A stretch of 64,000 bases of DNA, taken from NCBI RefSeq assembly GCF_014397245.1, contig NZ_JACLHY010000020.1:1-64000 (forward strand), written 5' to 3'. This document shows, one piece after another, positions 1 through 8,149 of the stretch; the stretch's first letter is position 1, and every line of letters starts with the position of its first letter. The notes below the pieces were generated by a model. The model did not search any database. It saw only the letters and a program-made list of their open reading frames with translations, and was not told where the DNA came from. The DNA is from Arenibacter arenosicollis (lineage in GTDB: Bacteria; Bacteroidota; Bacteroidia; Flavobacteriales; Flavobacteriaceae). The position numbers were made by a program, and so were the translations under genes.

Positions 1-39
1 AATTTTCTGTTCCATAGTTGTTGTTTCTTTCCAAGGCAT
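1..39 (-). CDS. Transposase N-terminus (IS481-like), partial
   Basis: Only the first 13 codons are present, reading MPWKETTTMEQKI from an ATG at 39, before the window edge cuts the gene. Many IS481-type transposases begin with MPWKE followed by a short acidic helix and a helix-turn-helix that recognises the ends. The preceding TGTAAA-type end motifs support the call. Whether the gene is intact cannot be judged. Confidence 0.45.
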   Translation of the reverse strand, partial: MPWKETTTMEQKI

Positions 40-118
40 GATAATTTGATTTTGATCTCAAATTATAACCTAAAAAAGTGTAAACTATGTGACTTTAACT
101 TTGTAAAGGATGTCCCTT
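1..118 (-). mobile_element. Left end of an IS481-type insertion sequence, cut by the window edge
   Basis: Outside the partial transposase start at 39 lie two related motifs, TGTAAACTATGTGA (79-92) and TGTAAAGGATGTCC (102-115). Repeated TGTAAA-N-ATGTCC motifs are typical of IS481-family ends as I remember them. I therefore place the outer end near 113-118. The other end and the target duplication lie outside the window. The family call rests on recall of the end motif plus 13 transposase residues. Confidence 0.5.
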
Positions 119-136
119 TAACGTACCAGCTTGCAG

Positions 137-333
137 GTAACGCCTAAGCTATGAGTAGTGCGGGAGCAAACTTGCGCTTACCATTCCGTTTTGCCCATAG
201 CAAAAGCTTTTTGTTTTGATATATTTTTTATTCTCAGAGCAAAATCGGAAAGATTTTGCGCCCTTATAAATATAGATAAAACTTTGAATTGAAGACCAGG
301 GCCCGCATTACTTCATAGGCTCTGTTGCCCACA
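137..333 (-). repeat. attC-like foldable spacer (arm type with central hairpin)
   Basis: The outer arms pair: AAGCTATGAGTAGTGCGGG (147-165) and CCCGCATTACTTCATAGGCT (302-321) are near-perfect reverse complements. A central hairpin GCAAAATC-ggaaa-GATTTTGC spans 239-259. The element ends in GTTGCCCACA (324-333), which pairs with TGTGGGCAAC at 884-893 on the far side of the next gene. This is the layout of an attC recombination site downstream of a cassette gene. No protein match is evident in it. Confidence 0.6.
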
Positions 334-334
334 G

Positions 335-880
335 TTATTTTTCGGTTAGCTGCTTTTTGAGCTTTTTAAATGTTACCCAATCGTTTGAGGGATAATCTTT
401 TATAATAAAACTTGAATCGCTGGATATAACCCTATTTACTATTCCTGCGTGAGAGAAAGAAGAGCGATTATTTATTTTATTTTTTGCAAGTTCCACAATC
501 GCTTTTTCGATAAGGTCGATTTCTACATTATTTAACTCAATGCTATCAATCTTAAGTTCCAGCATTTTATATTCATACCATTTCTTGGGTTTTTCATTTT
601 CTTTGGGTGGCATTGGTGGCTCATAAGAACCTAAATATTTTGAATAATCAGCATAAATTTTTTCGCCGTCAGAGTAAACTAAAATCACATCCGAGTCCCC
701 GCCCCATTCACCATATTTATCATCAGTATGAGCAAGTTCAAGTTGATTCCATTTGTCTATGAAATCCAATGAAATATTCATTGCGTTTTTTACCTCACTA
801 TTTGATTCGTTTTTATTCTCATCAACACAACTGACCATAAAAGGAATAACCATTATTAACGTCAACGCGATTTTTTTCAT
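335..880 (-). CDS. Predicted lipoprotein of unknown function (cassette gene)
   Basis: About 181 residues from an ATG at 880. This start gives a clean lipoprotein signal, MKKIALTLIMVIPFMVSC, with the lipobox cysteine at residue 18. A longer frame to 919 would put 13 extra residues before the signal and run into the spacer repeat, so I reject it. The mature part is acidic, charged and lacks any domain I recognise. It should be exported and lipid-anchored. The gene is alone between inverted cassette ends GTTGCCCACA and TGTGGGCAAC, so it is probably a single-gene cassette carrying its own start signals. Confidence 0.65.
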   Translation of the reverse strand: MKKIALTLIMVIPFMVSCVDENKNESNSEVKNAMNISLDFIDKWNQLELAHTDDKYGEWGGDSDVILVYSDGEKIYADYSKYLGSYEPPMPPKENEKPKKWYEYKMLELKIDSIELNNVEIDLIEKAIVELAKNKINNRSSFSHAGIVNRVISSDSSFIIKDYPSNDWVTFKKLKKQLTEK

Positions 881-883
881 AAT

Positions 884-1165
884 TGTGGGCAACAATTGTA
901 TATAAATACTAGTGTGCATATTCTTATTATAGGTCCAATTTAATAAAACTTTTTGGTTAGCCTAGTTATTAATTATATCGTTTATGGACCTGCAGCCCTC
1001 TATTCTATTTTGTGGGGTCCGGCTTTCGTTCGTTTGCTTAATTTGAATGAACTAAAGGAAAACAATTCCTTGAGAAGTAAGTTGCGGGAAACCGTAATTT
1101 GGGTGCAATTATTGCGCTCTAATCTTGAAAAGTGGCATAATAAAACCGAAATACTTGGCAGATTA
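884..1165 (-). repeat. Long spacer repeat, family A, copy 1
   Basis: Begins with the cassette end TGTGGGCAACA and continues with CAATTGTATAT...ACTAGTGTGCATATTC, TTATAGGTC-TAATTTA (here with a C) and a conserved core TTGCGGGAAACCGTAATT near 1083-1100. The same order recurs at 5435, 8885 (weaker) and 11625, and the core alone near 26660. Copies are clearly homologous but too diverged for a recent insertion. A plus-strand open frame over 953-1168 is not conserved in the other copies and is treated as chance. Confidence 0.6.
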
Positions 1166-1200
1166 TAGGTGGTAAATTTAGCAATCCCATCGTGAAGGAA

Positions 1201-1296
1201 TCTGGGCCCGGTTTGGTGAACACGGTCTTATAGATTGGCTTCCGCAGAGATTAAGGGACAGGCTGTACCGGCCGCGCGGACCCTTGGTTGTTACTG
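1201..1296 (-). repeat. Spacer repeat, family B, copy 1
   Basis: Contains CCCGGTTTGGTGAACACGGT, then GACAGGCTGTACCGGCCG and TTGGTTGTTACTGCC. Copies 2 (1653-1722) and 3 (5731-5824) share ACGGTCTT, a CTGTACC or CGTACC block, and an ending like TTAGTTATTGGC. Family B seems to be the gene-proximal half of the spacer whose other half is family A. Here the two halves are split by the maturase remnant. Confidence 0.5.
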
Positions 1297-1333
1297 CCAG
1301 TTGCTTAATTCCAAATGTCATTGGATTCTGTTA

Positions 1334-1563
1334 AAATGACTAGAAAAACCAGTCCGATGACCTTTGACCAGCGTATTGCCAGGATAAACGAAGTGCAGCG
1401 GGGATGAATGAACAATTTCCGGGGTACAAGTATTCAGGGCAAGCTACGATATATGGACGACGAGATTAGGAACCGGTTACGCTATGGTGTAGGCTACACC
1501 TGGACGGGAAAAACGACACAAGAAGATCAAAAAGGAACTCGGGCGGACAAAGGAAAATGAATT
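1334..1563 (+). pseudogene. Group II intron reverse transcriptase/maturase, C-terminal remnant
   Basis: On the plus strand the translation reads KMTRKTSPMTFDQRIARINE, then VQRG, a TGA stop, then MNNFRGTSIQGKLRYMDDE and RNRLRYGVGYTW. This matches the maturase (domain X) end of bacterial group II intron proteins, in which the stop position is normally tryptophan (VQRGW). After TW the frame shifts: the basic stretch REKRHKKIKKELGR continues in another frame. There is thus at least one stop and one frameshift, and no reverse transcriptase catalytic domain upstream. It lies between two family B repeats. Group IIC introns are known to target attC sites, which fits this setting. Confidence 0.65.
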
Positions 1564-1652
1564 TTGACCACTTTAGGGACCTGACATGACTTCGATATCC
1601 ATCTGAAAAACTCCATCAAACCATAGCAATCCCCTTAGTAAGGGGCAACTGG

Positions 1653-1722
1653 ACCCGGTTCAGTCAACACGGTCTTCATGTTTGGCCGTACCGACCACAC
1701 GAAGTCTTAGTTATTGGCATTA
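1653..1722 (-). repeat. Spacer repeat, family B, copy 2, with cassette end
   Basis: Contains CCCGGTTCAGTCAACACGGT followed by CGTACCGACCACACGAAG and TTAGTTATTGGCATTA. The terminal TTGGCATTA (1714-1722) pairs with TAATGCCAA (3443-3451) on the far side of the next two genes, marking the left end of a two-gene cassette. Confidence 0.55.
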
Positions 1723-1725
1723 GTA

Positions 1726-2955
1726 TTATTGGTCAAAATGGAATAATATTATTTCTAAATACACATTTTTATTCTCATCCTTTGGTAATTGGAATAAATA
1801 ACTAAATGATGATTCTCCATTCGTTCCATTTGTTTTTTTATAGTATTCGTGTTTTTTAGTTTCTTCTTTTACAGATTCTAAAACTCGTGTAAAATCGTTA
1901 TTCTTAACAAAAAATATCAATGCTACTTTTGAATCTCTCCAAGTTAAATACCTGTCGAAAAGCTGATTTATAGCTTGGTGAAATTCAGATTTCCCTTTCC
2001 AAAATTTACATTCTGCGACAAATAAGTTAGTGTTATCAGCAGCATACTTTAAAATAATATCTGTTTTCCCTTTTTTATTAAAAGTTTCTCCTGTAGCTGT
2101 AATACCTTCGTATCTAGTTTCCAAGATAAAAAGAAACTGGTCTCTTAAACCTTCTTCATCTTTATTTTGATAAAGAGCAGGTTTTTTTTCCATACTTTTT
2201 CCCGCATCATAAACTACTTTCAAAATATCTGAATACATAGTTTTTGACATCGTAGGAATGGAAGCAAATTCTTTGTTCTTATCTACTTTCGGTTGAGGAA
2301 TATCAACTTTTTTAATTGCTGGGACTGAAAAAATAGATTCTGTATTTTTATTAGTTGATATATTTATTGCTGCGAAAAAATCGTTTTCTTTTAAAAATTT
2401 GTCTTTTACTTTTTTAAATTCTCGGTTAACAACACCTTTAACACAAGCATTCCAACTATCTGCAAATTTGTTGACGTTTGCCAAATTCGTAAAAGCTGCT
2501 CGATAAGCGTCTGATTTCTGCCTTTTGAATTTATCAGGATTCTGTTCATAAAGTTTAAATGAGAAAGAGACTGTGTTATTGTGTTCATTTACATTAATTT
2601 CATAGCTAGTCATTGTCCAAGTGCTAGGTCTTATTTTGAAAAGGACTGTCGAACCTGAAAAGGTATATCTAATTGTAAAATGATAAACGTCTTGTTCGTA
2701 AACGTAATCTCTTGGATAAGCTGTAGTTTTTTCCTTTGTTACTCTTGGTTGCTCAATTTGTTCACTTTCTTCATAAACAACTAATGGAACTACTTTAAAA
2801 TCTTCGGTTAAGAAATTTTTATATTCTTCCTCATCAACACCAAGAATGTACTCTTTGGATTCACTTTCTATTCTCTTTTTGATTTGTTCCTCCCATTGTT
2901 TTTGAGCATTATAGCTGTCAACTTCTGAAAATGTTCTGATTTTTGAATTATACAT
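1726..2955 (-). CDS. PD-(D/E)XK-type nuclease domain protein, likely defence
   Basis: About 409 residues from ATG 2955. A TTG at 3003 would add 16 residues and overlap the upstream gene by 34 bases. The N-terminal 250 residues match nothing I recognise. The C-terminal part carries a restriction-endonuclease-like core: a helix with GLRDQFLFILE, then GKTDIIL (D about residue 299), then VAECKFWKG (E315 and K317), then a helix with AINQLFDRY. The D...ExK spacing is the PD-(D/E)XK signature, so DNA or RNA cleavage is likely. The gene sits 14 bases after, or overlaps, a HEPN-like gene, and both share one pair of cassette ends. The pairing suggests a two-component defence or toxin module; substrate unknown. 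Confidence 0.6.
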   Translation of the reverse strand: MYNSKIRTFSEVDSYNAQKQWEEQIKKRIESESKEYILGVDEEEYKNFLTEDFKVVPLVVYEESEQIEQPRVTKEKTTAYPRDYVYEQDVYHFTIRYTFSGSTVLFKIRPSTWTMTSYEINVNEHNNTVSFSFKLYEQNPDKFKRQKSDAYRAAFTNLANVNKFADSWNACVKGVVNREFKKVKDKFLKENDFFAAINISTNKNTESIFSVPAIKKVDIPQPKVDKNKEFASIPTMSKTMYSDILKVVYDAGKSMEKKPALYQNKDEEGLRDQFLFILETRYEGITATGETFNKKGKTDIILKYAADNTNLFVAECKFWKGKSEFHQAINQLFDRYLTWRDSKVALIFFVKNNDFTRVLESVKEETKKHEYYKKTNGTNGESSFSYLFQLPKDENKNVYLEIILFHFDQ

Positions 2956-2969
2956 CTGTAAATCTTGTT

Positions 2970-3428
2970 TTATGCATAGTTCATTAAGTTGGACTTTACC
3001 CAATCAGCATAATATCTAATGAATGGAAGTAACTCATCAGATTTGAATTCTGCAACACTTGTTTGATTGTCCTTGAATATTATTTTATCAATCAAAAATT
3101 TGTCATTGGTTGATTTTATTTCTAGGTCAAAATGAGCAATTGAGTTTCTTAAATCAATTATTAGTTCTCGCAGAAATTGGATTTTTGGATTTATTTCCGA
3201 TTTTTTTAATCCCATTTCTTTTTTCAAATCACTTGTTATTCTGTGGTTAGGAATATGAGAAAAGAACTGTTCTTTAGGCATAACTATAATTCCCAGTAAA
3301 CAGTTCAATAAAAGCGTATAGTTGTATTGTTGTTCAAAAGGGTATTTGTTCAAATCAGATTCATATTGAGTTATCAAATTCATAGTCCTTTCAATGAAAT
3401 CGTGATTGATATTTTTATAGTTTCCCAT
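2970..3428 (-). CDS. HEPN-like protein (possible RNase) paired with the downstream nuclease
   Basis: 152 residues, mostly helical. Near the C-terminus RELIIDLRNSIAHFDLEI contains R94-N-S-I-A-H99, the Rx4H motif of HEPN RNases, at the usual place at the start of a helix. HEPN proteins are common as RNase toxins and as parts of abortive-infection and other defence systems. The downstream gene encodes a PD-(D/E)XK protein and begins at or before this stop codon, so the two are translationally linked. The pair lies in one cassette with ends TTGGCATTA/TAATGCCAA. The motif is a direct observation; RNase activity is inference. Confidence 0.6.
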   Translation of the reverse strand: MGNYKNINHDFIERTMNLITQYESDLNKYPFEQQYNYTLLLNCLLGIIVMPKEQFFSHIPNHRITSDLKKEMGLKKSEINPKIQFLRELIIDLRNSIAHFDLEIKSTNDKFLIDKIIFKDNQTSVAEFKSDELLPFIRYYADWVKSNLMNYA

Positions 3429-3440
3429 AGTGTTTTCGAT

Positions 3441-3577
3441 ATTAATGCCAACGGCTCGGGTATGAAACGTAGGGCATTTCGAAGCACTTCACTGTCCGCC
3501 CGAGACAAAGCTTGCTTAAATCCCAAAACTTGCGGAAACCACCGTCCGCCCTATGTTTTATACCCATTGTTGTGCTT
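3441..3577 (-). repeat. attC-like foldable spacer with near-perfect arms
   Basis: GGGTATGAAACGTAGGGC (3458-3475) pairs with GCCCTATGTTTTATACCC (3548-3565) with two mismatches. Outside the arms, TAATGCCAAC (3443-3452) closes the HEPN/nuclease cassette and TTGTTGTGCTT (3567-3577) opens the next. The 137-base length, long imperfect palindrome and flanking YAAC / GTTR bases are attC-like. The same arm consensus, GTATRAAACRTAG, recurs at 10735-10907. Confidence 0.65.
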
Positions 3578-3586
3578 TCGTGTTTT

Positions 3587-5413
3587 TTAATTTAGTAGTT
3601 CATTAATTTTTTCAAACCAACCTTTAACTTCACCATTTGGGTCACGTTCTTCTATCATTTCAGCTGTCATGTTTGGGAATGCTCTTTCAGCTAAGAATTT
3701 TTTAGCATTAGTATCTTTTATTGGGTTTTGGAAGCCAACTTTCTGCGAGTATGCTTCTGCGAAGATTTTCGGTGTAGCCTTGCCAACATCATTCAAATGG
3801 TCAGGTATTTCAATATCAATATCGAAACCTGCAATTATTGCATCTTTATGCAAGTAACTTTCAATTTCAAGCTTTTGGGTCAATTGTCCACAAGAATTAT
3901 CTTCTCGGTTATTTACTTGGTCAATTGAAAGTTGATATGTATTGACATCATTATCGTATAAATGAAATTCGGGTTTACACAATTCTTTCAAGTAGTTATG
4001 ATTAACCCAATGTTTTAATGTAGAACCACCCATTAAGACAAAAGCTACTCTTTCATCATTTGTTAGGTCGGGCAATTCTGGGTATTTAATTTTCATTGCT
4101 TTGCTCAAAGCGCATATTGCGGAAACATCAGTCGGACCTTCAACACAAAATAGAACTTTAACTCTACTATCAGGTGTCACGCCTAAAGTCTTGGCGATTT
4201 TTGGGAAAACATCTTCACCAAGTTCTATTTTCAAATTACCTGAATCATCATGGAAAATGAATCTCAAACTTTCGATAGGAAGTTCTGATGCCAAGCCTGG
4301 ACTGTGTGTAGTTAGAATTATTTGACAGTCACTTTCATTTGCCAAAGATTTAAATGACTCTATTAATACTTTTTGGTTGTTTGGGTGTTGAGCTGTCTCA
4401 GGTTCTTCAATTGCATAGATGATATTTTTTTTTGAAGAGGATTTCAAGCGTCTCTCGGCTTCCGCTTTGAAAAAACTAACAAGAATCATTCTTCTAACAC
4501 CGCTTCCCCTTTTATTTAAAGGTATTCCATCATCTGTGTCTAATTGGATAGAGAAAAGTCCATTCCATTTTGCAGGTGTAGGCGGATTAAACTTTGGATC
4601 TAATTTATTAGCTAAATTTTCATCAATCTCTTTAAGTGCTTTGTGAGTATTTGCTGCTATTTCTTCTGCTTTTTCTTTTACTTTTTGCTGAATGTCATTA
4701 ATCTCCTTTTGAACTTCTGAAATCGCAGTTGCAATTGCCGCCTTCATTGGGTCTTGTACTTCATTGTCAGAGTCGCTACTACTCCTGTCACTTTGAAATA
4801 ATGCGAAGATTGGAAGATATCCGTCAATTTGTTCCCAAATCCTTTTAGCATCTTCTTTGGGCTTGGAAACTGGAATTTCAATGGTTTGAAGTTTTAAATC
4901 GCTAATAGATTCCCAAATTGCTTTTCTCATAGTCGGGTTTCCTTTCAGCTTAGAATCAAGCGATTTTGATTTTATTATTGCTTGAAGTTCCTTTTCCTTC
5001 AACTCCAAAAGGTTTGATACTTCCTTATCTGTCGGATGATTGGCGATAATAAAAATTTCAACACTTGGTGTTTTCTTGCTGCAATCAAAACTCTTCTTAA
5101 TTACAAGGGTATCATCTGTTGATAATAGATATTCATCTTTAAGGTTTGTTGGCGAAGATGTATCAATGGATATTTCTGAAGGGTATTCTGTGAACTCACA
5201 TGTAATCTCAACAGTTTTTAATGTTGAGTGGATGTTCGCATCCGATGAATCAATTTTTACAGTCTGATTATTAAAAAATATTTCAAGCGCTTCAAGAATT
5301 GTTGATTTACCAATATCATTTTTCCCAATAATAGTCGTCAGTTGGTCAAATCCGATTTTAGTTTCATCTTGGTAAGCTCTGAAGTTTTTTACTGTTAGTG
5401 ATTTTAGTTTCAT
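3587..5413 (-). CDS. OLD-family ATPase/TOPRIM endonuclease, likely phage defence
   Basis: 608 residues. The N-terminus is an SMC/RecF-type ATPase: LTVKNFRAYQDE, Walker A IIGKNDIGKST (about 29-38), signature KRGSGVRR (301-308), Walker B IIYAIEEPETAQHPNN (E336, E337) and switch His in TTHSPG (H370). A coiled-coil arm lies around 220-270. The C-terminal TOPRIM part shows LFCVEGPTD (E425) and HLYDNDV (D487, D489), the metal-binding residues of OLD nucleases. This is the architecture of OLD and GajA. No UvrD-like helicase follows, so class 1 (stand-alone) OLD is more likely than Gabija. It is alone in a cassette with ends TTGTTGTGCTT/AAGCACAACAA. Some OLD proteins act against phage; that role here is inference. 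Confidence 0.8.
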   Translation of the reverse strand: MKLKSLTVKNFRAYQDETKIGFDQLTTIIGKNDIGKSTILEALEIFFNNQTVKIDSSDANIHSTLKTVEITCEFTEYPSEISIDTSSPTNLKDEYLLSTDDTLVIKKSFDCSKKTPSVEIFIIANHPTDKEVSNLLELKEKELQAIIKSKSLDSKLKGNPTMRKAIWESISDLKLQTIEIPVSKPKEDAKRIWEQIDGYLPIFALFQSDRSSSDSDNEVQDPMKAAIATAISEVQKEINDIQQKVKEKAEEIAANTHKALKEIDENLANKLDPKFNPPTPAKWNGLFSIQLDTDDGIPLNKRGSGVRRMILVSFFKAEAERRLKSSSKKNIIYAIEEPETAQHPNNQKVLIESFKSLANESDCQIILTTHSPGLASELPIESLRFIFHDDSGNLKIELGEDVFPKIAKTLGVTPDSRVKVLFCVEGPTDVSAICALSKAMKIKYPELPDLTNDERVAFVLMGGSTLKHWVNHNYLKELCKPEFHLYDNDVNTYQLSIDQVNNREDNSCGQLTQKLEIESYLHKDAIIAGFDIDIEIPDHLNDVGKATPKIFAEAYSQKVGFQNPIKDTNAKKFLAERAFPNMTAEMIEERDPNGEVKGWFEKINELLN

Positions 5414-5434
5414 TGGTTAGTTTTTTTCAGCATG

Positions 5435-5824
5435 AAGCACAACAATTGTATATGATTACTAGTGTGTATATTCCTATTATAGGTCTAATTTAGTAAATCT
5501 TTCTTGTTAGCCCAGTTTTAAATTTCATGCTTGATGGCTCTGCTAACCCTACGCTATTTTGTGGGGTCTCGTTGTTATTTACTTGCATATTTTTTGGAAC
5601 TAAAGAAAAACAATAATTTGAGAATTTGGTTGCGGGAAACCGTAATTGGAGATGTTTTAGATCTGTATTGGTCCAAAAACAACTAAATAATTAGGAAGGG
5701 GATTACTTTTATGCCAATGGACAAACGATGAAGTATAGGAAATACGGTCTTCATTTTTTGGATACTCAAGGTCTGGAGGATAGGCTGTACCAACCATATG
5801 AAGGCTTAGTTATTGGCGGTTCGG
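5435..5824 (-). repeat. Long spacer repeat, families A and B joined, copy with both halves
   Basis: Starts with AAGCACAACAA (5435-5445), which pairs with 3567-3577. It continues with the family A order: CAATTGTATATGATTACTAG, TATTATAGGTCTAATTTAGT, TTGTTAGCCCAG, then the core TTGCGGGAAACCGTAATT. The family B half follows: ACGGTCTTCATTTTTTGG, GGATAGGCTGTACCAACC and TTAGTTATTGGCGG. This copy shows that A and B are two halves of one spacer of about 390 bases. Confidence 0.6.
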
Positions 5825-5826
5825 TT

Positions 5827-6171
5827 TTAATTTTTGCTCTCTTTTATTAGCGCAGATAATTTTTTTGGTGCAACCTCACAATAACCTGTTGTCAAAACTT
5901 TTGAAAGCAATTCAGGATTCACTTGACTTAATTCTATGAAGGTCCAACCTTGTTTTCCCCACTTATTATTTACAGGGTAAATGCTTGAACTTAAAGATGA
6001 GAAATTATCCTGGTCAATTTCCGATAGTTTGACCGTTATTCTATTGTGTTTCTCGTCATAGGTTGCAAATATTTTCTTTTTTATCCGAAATGATATTTTT
6101 TCAAAATGAGGTTCAATTGTAATTTCAGGAAAGTTTAGAGTTATTTTTTCAAATGTTCCGAAAGTAACCAT
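5827..6171 (-). CDS. MmcQ/YjbR family protein
   Basis: 114 residues, the usual length of the MmcQ/YjbR family (CyaY-like fold, often called DNA-binding, true function unclear). Visible are LNFPEITIEPHFEKISFRI near the N-terminus and WGKQGWTFIELSQV with a final YCEVAPKKL, matching the family ending in which a tryptophan-containing strand precedes a helix. Soluble and cytosolic. The left cassette end GTTATTGGCGGTTC precedes its 3' side, but I cannot find the paired right end, so the cassette is decayed or the gene is not cassette-borne. Confidence 0.7.
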   Translation of the reverse strand: MVTFGTFEKITLNFPEITIEPHFEKISFRIKKKIFATYDEKHNRITVKLSEIDQDNFSSLSSSIYPVNNKWGKQGWTFIELSQVNPELLSKVLTTGYCEVAPKKLSALIKESKN

Positions 6172-6291
6172 TAGCTATTTTTTAAATATTTTAAGAGAGT
6201 CATTACAAGAAGTCATTTAAGATTTCACGATCTTATAAAAATACGCAAACAATAAAATTCTGGTCCAAGTCCATATTATTTGTAAGATGTG

Positions 6292-7092
6292 TTATTTACT
6301 GGCAATTTCTCCTCTAGTTTCAGAAAGATTCATTGTCATGGATATAGCCTCTGTTTCCACCCAACTATTATATTCCTTTGCCGCATATAGTCTCTGGGAA
6401 TCCTCTATAAAACCTTCTTCGGATATTTGTTTTAATCCAGCTACTTTACTCCAAATGCCAACTTTAGACTTAAAATCCTCTCTATCCCGAGTATAGTATT
6501 CATCTGAATTTAATGTTTGTATATTTTTTAGTCCAATCTCCTGAAATAATGACGGCAAATGATCAGCGATTTCATTATTCATACCCGCGTTCTCCCTCCA
6601 CTTAAGAAATGCTTCATAGAATTCCATCATACTTTGCGGTGGATCTGGATTCCATTGAATTTTCTTATGATTATAATCCAATATTGTTATAACACCATTA
6701 GGGTTAAGCAATGATTTCATTTTTAACAAAGCTTCTTTCGGATTGGATAACCATTGAAGCATTCTAGCAGATATAATTAAATCAAATTTCTGATCGGTAT
6801 TAAAATCAAATATATCTGTTGAGATCAGCTCTAAATTCTTTATATATCCATAATTGGCAATTCCATTTTCTATAAAATTAGGATCTTTATCAATACCTGT
6901 TACTCTACCACCATTTCCAATTATGGCGGCCACATCTTTGGAAATAGCTCCCGTTCCACAGCCCACATCAAGAACTCTGATATCTTTTCTCAATAAGGTT
7001 TTTAAAGTACGATAATCAACTTCTAATGATCTATTATTATATACTTCTGACCCTTCTTTGGAATCTCTTTTTACGATTTTGTTTTGTTTCAT
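6292..7092 (-). CDS. Class I SAM-dependent methyltransferase
   Basis: 266 residues. Motif I is IRVLDVGCGTGAISKDVA (about 38-55), followed by the acidic residue after strand 2 in VTGIDKDP, and a motif IV region FDLIISARMLQWLSNP that ends in a helix, as in UbiE/Methyltransf_11-type enzymes acting on small molecules. Substrate unknown. No clear cassette ends were found beside this gene. The 7093-7345 gap on its 5' side holds no gene I can support. Confidence 0.8.
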   Translation of the reverse strand: MKQNKIVKRDSKEGSEVYNNRSLEVDYRTLKTLLRKDIRVLDVGCGTGAISKDVAAIIGNGGRVTGIDKDPNFIENGIANYGYIKNLELISTDIFDFNTDQKFDLIISARMLQWLSNPKEALLKMKSLLNPNGVITILDYNHKKIQWNPDPPQSMMEFYEAFLKWRENAGMNNEIADHLPSLFQEIGLKNIQTLNSDEYYTRDREDFKSKVGIWSKVAGLKQISEEGFIEDSQRLYAAKEYNSWVETEAISMTMNLSETRGEIASK

Positions 7093-7345
7093 TTTGGATA
7101 TCTAGAATTTCAATTATGCTAGTCGCTCACAAGATAGAATTAAATCATGTAAGCCTAGTGCGCAGTTTTTGGTTTAGCTGTTGAACTATGCGGTCTCGGT
7201 TTTGTGCTGCCATTGTCATTGGGACTAATATTTTATTTCTTATCAATTTAGGGATTTTTGCTTTGTGCAGAGGAGTATTTCATTTGTTTGCCTTTGTAGC
7301 CTTCCCTAAAAATTTTATTGTTGTTATTTGTGTGTTGAAGTTTTA

Positions 7346-8047
7346 TTACTTTTTAATACATAGATATTCCGCAATGAGCCCACCTTGTATTTCTTTTGAT
7401 ATTATTTCGAATCCTGATCTATTTAATAAACCATCTAGAATCCAATCGTAAGTAGAAAATTCTTCTCGAAAATGCACTTCGGCATCATCTCTTAAAAAAT
7501 CCCCTCCTAAAATTGCTTGGTTATCAATAAACTTCTGAATATTGCGTTTTGAATTTTTTTCTTCCATGACGACATCTTTAATGTATAAATACCCTCCTGG
7601 GATTAACATTTTATTTAATCTTTTAAGTGCAATTCCTTTCCAATAATCAGGCAAATGATGAAAAGAATAGGTAGAAGTAATGTGATTTATTGATTCATTG
7701 TTAACTGCAAAATTTAGGAATCCCGAATTACAGAAATCTATATTTTTTATTGAATTTTGAATAGCTTTGTTTTTTGAATAATTCAACATTTTATTTGAAA
7801 TATCTACGGCGTAAACTTTTTTACAAATTTTAGCAGATTCTATTGCAAAAATTCCTGTCCCAGACCCAAAATCAATTAAAACATCATTTTTTTTGAGTCC
7901 TAACTTTTTAATTAGATCAAGACTTTCTTGTTTAATATTGCGAAAGTTGGCATGGCTTGACTCATATATCTTAACTTCATCTTCATCAGAATAATCTTTA
8001 CCTACTTGTTTAAATTCATCATATTTCCAATTACAGTTTTCGTTCAT
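7346..8047 (-). CDS. Class I SAM-dependent methyltransferase
   Basis: 233 residues. After a lead containing DEVKIYESSHANFRNIKQE comes motif I, LIDFGSGTGIFAIESA (about 58-73), then VYAVDISNKML, and a post-motif segment HITSTYSFHHLPDYWK typical of Methyltransf_11/25 proteins. The first residues resemble the putative AdoMet-dependent methyltransferase YrrT group. It is not closely similar to its neighbour at 6292-7092, so the pair is not a recent duplication. Substrate unknown. A decayed spacer follows on the 5' side. Confidence 0.8.
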   Translation of the reverse strand: MNENCNWKYDEFKQVGKDYSDEDEVKIYESSHANFRNIKQESLDLIKKLGLKKNDVLIDFGSGTGIFAIESAKICKKVYAVDISNKMLNYSKNKAIQNSIKNIDFCNSGFLNFAVNNESINHITSTYSFHHLPDYWKGIALKRLNKMLIPGGYLYIKDVVMEEKNSKRNIQKFIDNQAILGGDFLRDDAEVHFREEFSTYDWILDGLLNRSGFEIISKEIQGGLIAEYLCIKK

Positions 8048-8149
8048 TATATTATATTTTTTGGGATTACACGGTCAAGCTTGTTGCGAACTGTCTCGGC
8101 TTAGCGTAGTGCGGAGGTACGCCATCTGCGACAGCAGTGGGCGAGTTGA

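Noticed and set aside
953-1168. 71-codon plus-strand open frame in the first family A repeat
   Set aside because: The frame is not conserved in the other copies of the repeat and has no recognisable domain; conservation there is of the DNA, not the protein.
5827-8047. Treating the YjbR-like gene and the two methyltransferases as cassettes
   Set aside because: Only one weak end was found beside them; the paired far ends could not be seen.
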